Shown here piece after piece: positions 62,250 to 64,000 of a stretch of DNA of 64,000 bases (positions are counted from its first letter, which is position 1; every line of letters begins with the position of its first letter). The notes under the pieces are model-generated. The model saw nothing but the letters and a program-made list of their open reading frames with translations, had not been told where the DNA came from and did no database searches. Origin of the DNA: Pseudomonas rhizophila (GTDB lineage: Bacteria; Pseudomonadota; Gammaproteobacteria; Pseudomonadales; Pseudomonadaceae); contig NZ_CP024081.1 of NCBI RefSeq assembly GCF_003033885.1, positions 204,232 through 268,231 of the forward strand. The letters run 5' to 3'. Both the position numbers and the translations under genes were made by a program.

Positions 62250-63929
62250 TTACCGCTCATGCACATACGTGCCCGGCGCCGCTTCTCCCGCCGGATAAGT
62301 CTTGTTGCCCAGCACCGTGGGTGCCTTTTTCAGTTTGCCCGAGCGTTCTGCCTGCCAGGCCTGCCAATGCAGCCACCAGGAATCGGTGTGCTTGGTGGAG
62401 TTCTCCTGCCAGTCCTCGGCCTTGGCCGGCATGTCCTCGCTGGTCATGTAGCGCGACTTGGGGTTACCTGGTGGGTTGAGGATGCTTTGGATGTGACCGC
62501 TGCTCGACAGCACGAATTCCACCTTGCCGCCAAACAGCTGTGCGGATTTGTAGCAGGACTTCCAAGGGGTGATGTGGTCGTTGGTGCCGGCCAGGGAGAA
62601 GATGTCGGCGGTGACCTGCTTGAGGTCGATCGGTGTGCCGCACACTTCCAGTGCATTGGGCCGGATCAGCGGGTTGTTCTTGAACATCTCGATGAGGTCG
62701 CCATGGAATGCCGCCGGCAGCCGGGTGGTGTCGTTGTTCCAGAACAGAATGTCGAACACCGGCGGCTCGTTGCCCAGCAGATAGTTGTTGACCCAGTAGT
62801 TCCAGATCAGATCGTTGGGACGCATCCAGGCGAAGACCTTGGCCATGTCGCGACCTTCAAGCACGCCGGCTTGATAGGAGTGACGCTTGGCCGCCTCCAG
62901 GGTCTGCTCGTCGACGAACAGCGCCACGTCGGTGTCCAGGGTGGTGTCGAGCACGCTCACCAGCAGGGTCAGGGCGTTGACCTTCTTCTCGCCCAGAGCG
63001 GCGTAATGCCCCAGCAGCGCGGTGCAAGTGATGCCGCCCGAGCAGGCTCCGAGCATGTTCACATCCTTGCTGCCGGTGATGGCCGTGACCACGTCCACCG
63101 CTTCCTTGAGTGCCTCGATGTAGGTCGACAGGCCCCACTCGCGCTGCTCCTTGGTGGGGTTGCGCCAGCTGACAATGAACGTCTGCACATTGCTGCGCAG
63201 GCAGAAGCGCGCCAGGCTCTTGTCCGGGCTCAGGTCGAAGACGTAGAACTTGTTGATCTGCGGCGGCACCACCAGCAGTGGGCGCTCGTGGACCTGTTCG
63301 GTGATGGGGCGGTACTGGATCAACTCCAGCACGTCGTTGCGAAACACCACGGCGCCTTCCGTCACGCCCAGGCTCTTGCCGACTTCGAATGCGCCCATGT
63401 CGACCTGGCTCGGCATCCCGCCGTTGTGCACCAGGTCCTTGGCCAGGTGCGAAAGGCCGTCCAGCAGGCTCTTGCCGCCGGTTTCGAAAAAGCGTTTGAC
63501 CGCCGCCGGGTTGGCTGCCGAATTGGTCGGGGCCATGGCCTCGGTCATCAGGTTGATCACGAAGTGCCCGCGGCTGATGTCCTGGGGCGAAAGGTTGCTC
63601 TCGTCGATCCAGGCGTGCAGCTCCTTGCGCCACGCCAGGTAGGTTTGCAGATAGCGTTTGTAGAGCGGGTTCTGGCTCCAGGCCGGGTCGTTGAAGCGAC
63701 GGTCATCGCCCGCAGGTTGCAGCTCGGATCTGCCGAACAGGACGTTCTTGAGTTCGACGCCGAAATGGGCGACGTGCTTGACGCTGTGCAGCGGTTGTTT
63801 GATGGCCTGGGTCAGCACCATTCGGGCAGAGGCCAGCAGATCTTTTCTGCGCAAGCCGACGACAGGATTCAACCCCAGGGTATTTTCCGAGGCTTGGTAC
63901 TTCAGGTCATCGTTGTTCTTGTTGCTCAT
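62250..63929 (-). CDS. phaC1: Class II PHA synthase PhaC1
   Basis: Main medium-chain PHA polymerase, 559 residues. PhaC N-domain (about 1-200) and catalytic domain with box GACSGGIT and nucleophile Cys296, the number usual for class II synthases. The TNDHITPWKSCYKS block holds the His. First gene of phaC1-phaZ-phaC2-phaD. The start MSNKNNDDLKYQAS is standard. Only 71 bases of upstream sequence are inside the window. Confidence 0.97.
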   Translation of the reverse strand: MSNKNNDDLKYQASENTLGLNPVVGLRRKDLLASARMVLTQAIKQPLHSVKHVAHFGVELKNVLFGRSELQPAGDDRRFNDPAWSQNPLYKRYLQTYLAWRKELHAWIDESNLSPQDISRGHFVINLMTEAMAPTNSAANPAAVKRFFETGGKSLLDGLSHLAKDLVHNGGMPSQVDMGAFEVGKSLGVTEGAVVFRNDVLELIQYRPITEQVHERPLLVVPPQINKFYVFDLSPDKSLARFCLRSNVQTFIVSWRNPTKEQREWGLSTYIEALKEAVDVVTAITGSKDVNMLGACSGGITCTALLGHYAALGEKKVNALTLLVSVLDTTLDTDVALFVDEQTLEAAKRHSYQAGVLEGRDMAKVFAWMRPNDLIWNYWVNNYLLGNEPPVFDILFWNNDTTRLPAAFHGDLIEMFKNNPLIRPNALEVCGTPIDLKQVTADIFSLAGTNDHITPWKSCYKSAQLFGGKVEFVLSSSGHIQSILNPPGNPKSRYMTSEDMPAKAEDWQENSTKHTDSWWLHWQAWQAERSGKLKKAPTVLGNKTYPAGEAAPGTYVHER

Positions 63930-63957
63930 CTACGACGCTCCATTGTCCTTCAGACGA

Positions 63958-64000
63958 GTACCTGGGCCATGCCAGAAAGCCCATAGCCAATGCCAGGTAC
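63958..64000. promoter_or_regulatory. Inverted repeat upstream of phaC1, at window edge
   Basis: GTACCTGG (63958-63965) and CCAGGTAC (63993-64000) are perfect 8-bp inverted arms across 27 nt, with two ATGCCAG copies nearby. It starts 28 bases upstream of phaC1 in its transcription direction. It could be a regulator or stem-loop element, but part of the region is outside the window. Confidence 0.35.

Noticed and set aside
62211..63986. 591-codon plus-strand frame opposite phaC1
   Set aside because: Exact shadow of phaC1; no motif and no ribosome site.
63930..64000. Sigma-54 promoter of phaC1
   Set aside because: TGGCAT and GGC segments occur but no proper TGGCAC-N5-TTGC pair is visible; the region is also cut by the window edge.

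Overview
The window is chromosomal DNA of a Pseudomonas, most probably of the P. fluorescens group. The evidence is the high GC content, dense co-directional operons, many copies of the fluorescens-type REP repeat (core GTGGGAGCGAGC.TGCTCGC), a medium-chain-length pha cluster, and gene order that matches P. aeruginosa PAO1 (recalled, not searched) over long stretches. I count 63 protein genes, one of them cut by the left edge. I saw no tRNA, rRNA, CRISPR array, prophage, IS element or transposase.

Layout. 0-4.5 kb: rlmI (partial), an HDOD protein, mutM, a small exported protein, a 2[4Fe-4S] ferredoxin and coaD. 4.5-9.1 kb: a long-chain alcohol oxidation locus (laoA GMC oxidoreductase, laoB Tat-lipoprotein, laoC aldehyde dehydrogenase, divergent TetR regulator laoR). 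9.1-14.5 kb: a sulfurtransferase, a YheT-type hydrolase, rsmD and a tandem pair of M16 peptidases. 14.8-18.9 kb: ftsY-ftsE-ftsX-rpoH. 19.1-29.1 kb: housekeeping genes for cell wall (mtgA), thiamine (thiS, thiG), tRNA modification (trmB), heme (hemW), nucleotide sanitation (rdgB), methionine (metW, metX), proline (proC) and PLP homeostasis (yggS). 29.1-31.6 kb: pilT, an NlpC/P60 hydrolase and a TM2 protein. 31.7-37.7 kb: pyrC'-pyrB-pyrR-ruvX-algH, tonB and gshB. 37.9-48.2 kb: the Pil-Chp chemosensory cluster (pilG, pilH, pilI, pilJ, giant chpA, chpC), which controls twitching and surface sensing. 48.3-56.4 kb, all on the minus strand: an HBM-type chemoreceptor, rsmE, tatC-tatB-tatA, hisE-hisI, ubiB-ubiJ-ubiE. 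56.6-64 kb: the PHA storage cluster (a PHA-system protein, phaI, phaF, and convergent phaD, phaC2, phaZ, phaC1).

How it works together. Most of the window is core metabolism and envelope biogenesis. Three groups form clear systems: Lao turns fatty alcohols into fatty acids, which can feed beta-oxidation and so the PHA cluster; Pil-Chp signals from PilJ through the multi-phosphosite kinase ChpA to PilG and PilH and on to the pilus motors; and Tat, Ubi and His genes form a stacked minus-strand block.

The most notable non-coding pattern is the repeats. All eight convergent gene junctions contain a REP-type or other palindromic repeat, and none of the eight divergent junctions does. The chpC/chemoreceptor junction near 48.2-48.3 kb is also where two segments that are far apart in PAO1 (PA04xx and PA50xx) meet. 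I found no clear candidate for a wholly new system. The best leads are regulatory: a palindrome between laoC and laoR, a two-hairpin leader before pyrR, and an AlgU-like promoter before rpoH. The reduced Pil-Chp set, with no pilK, chpB or pilU here, is also worth following up.
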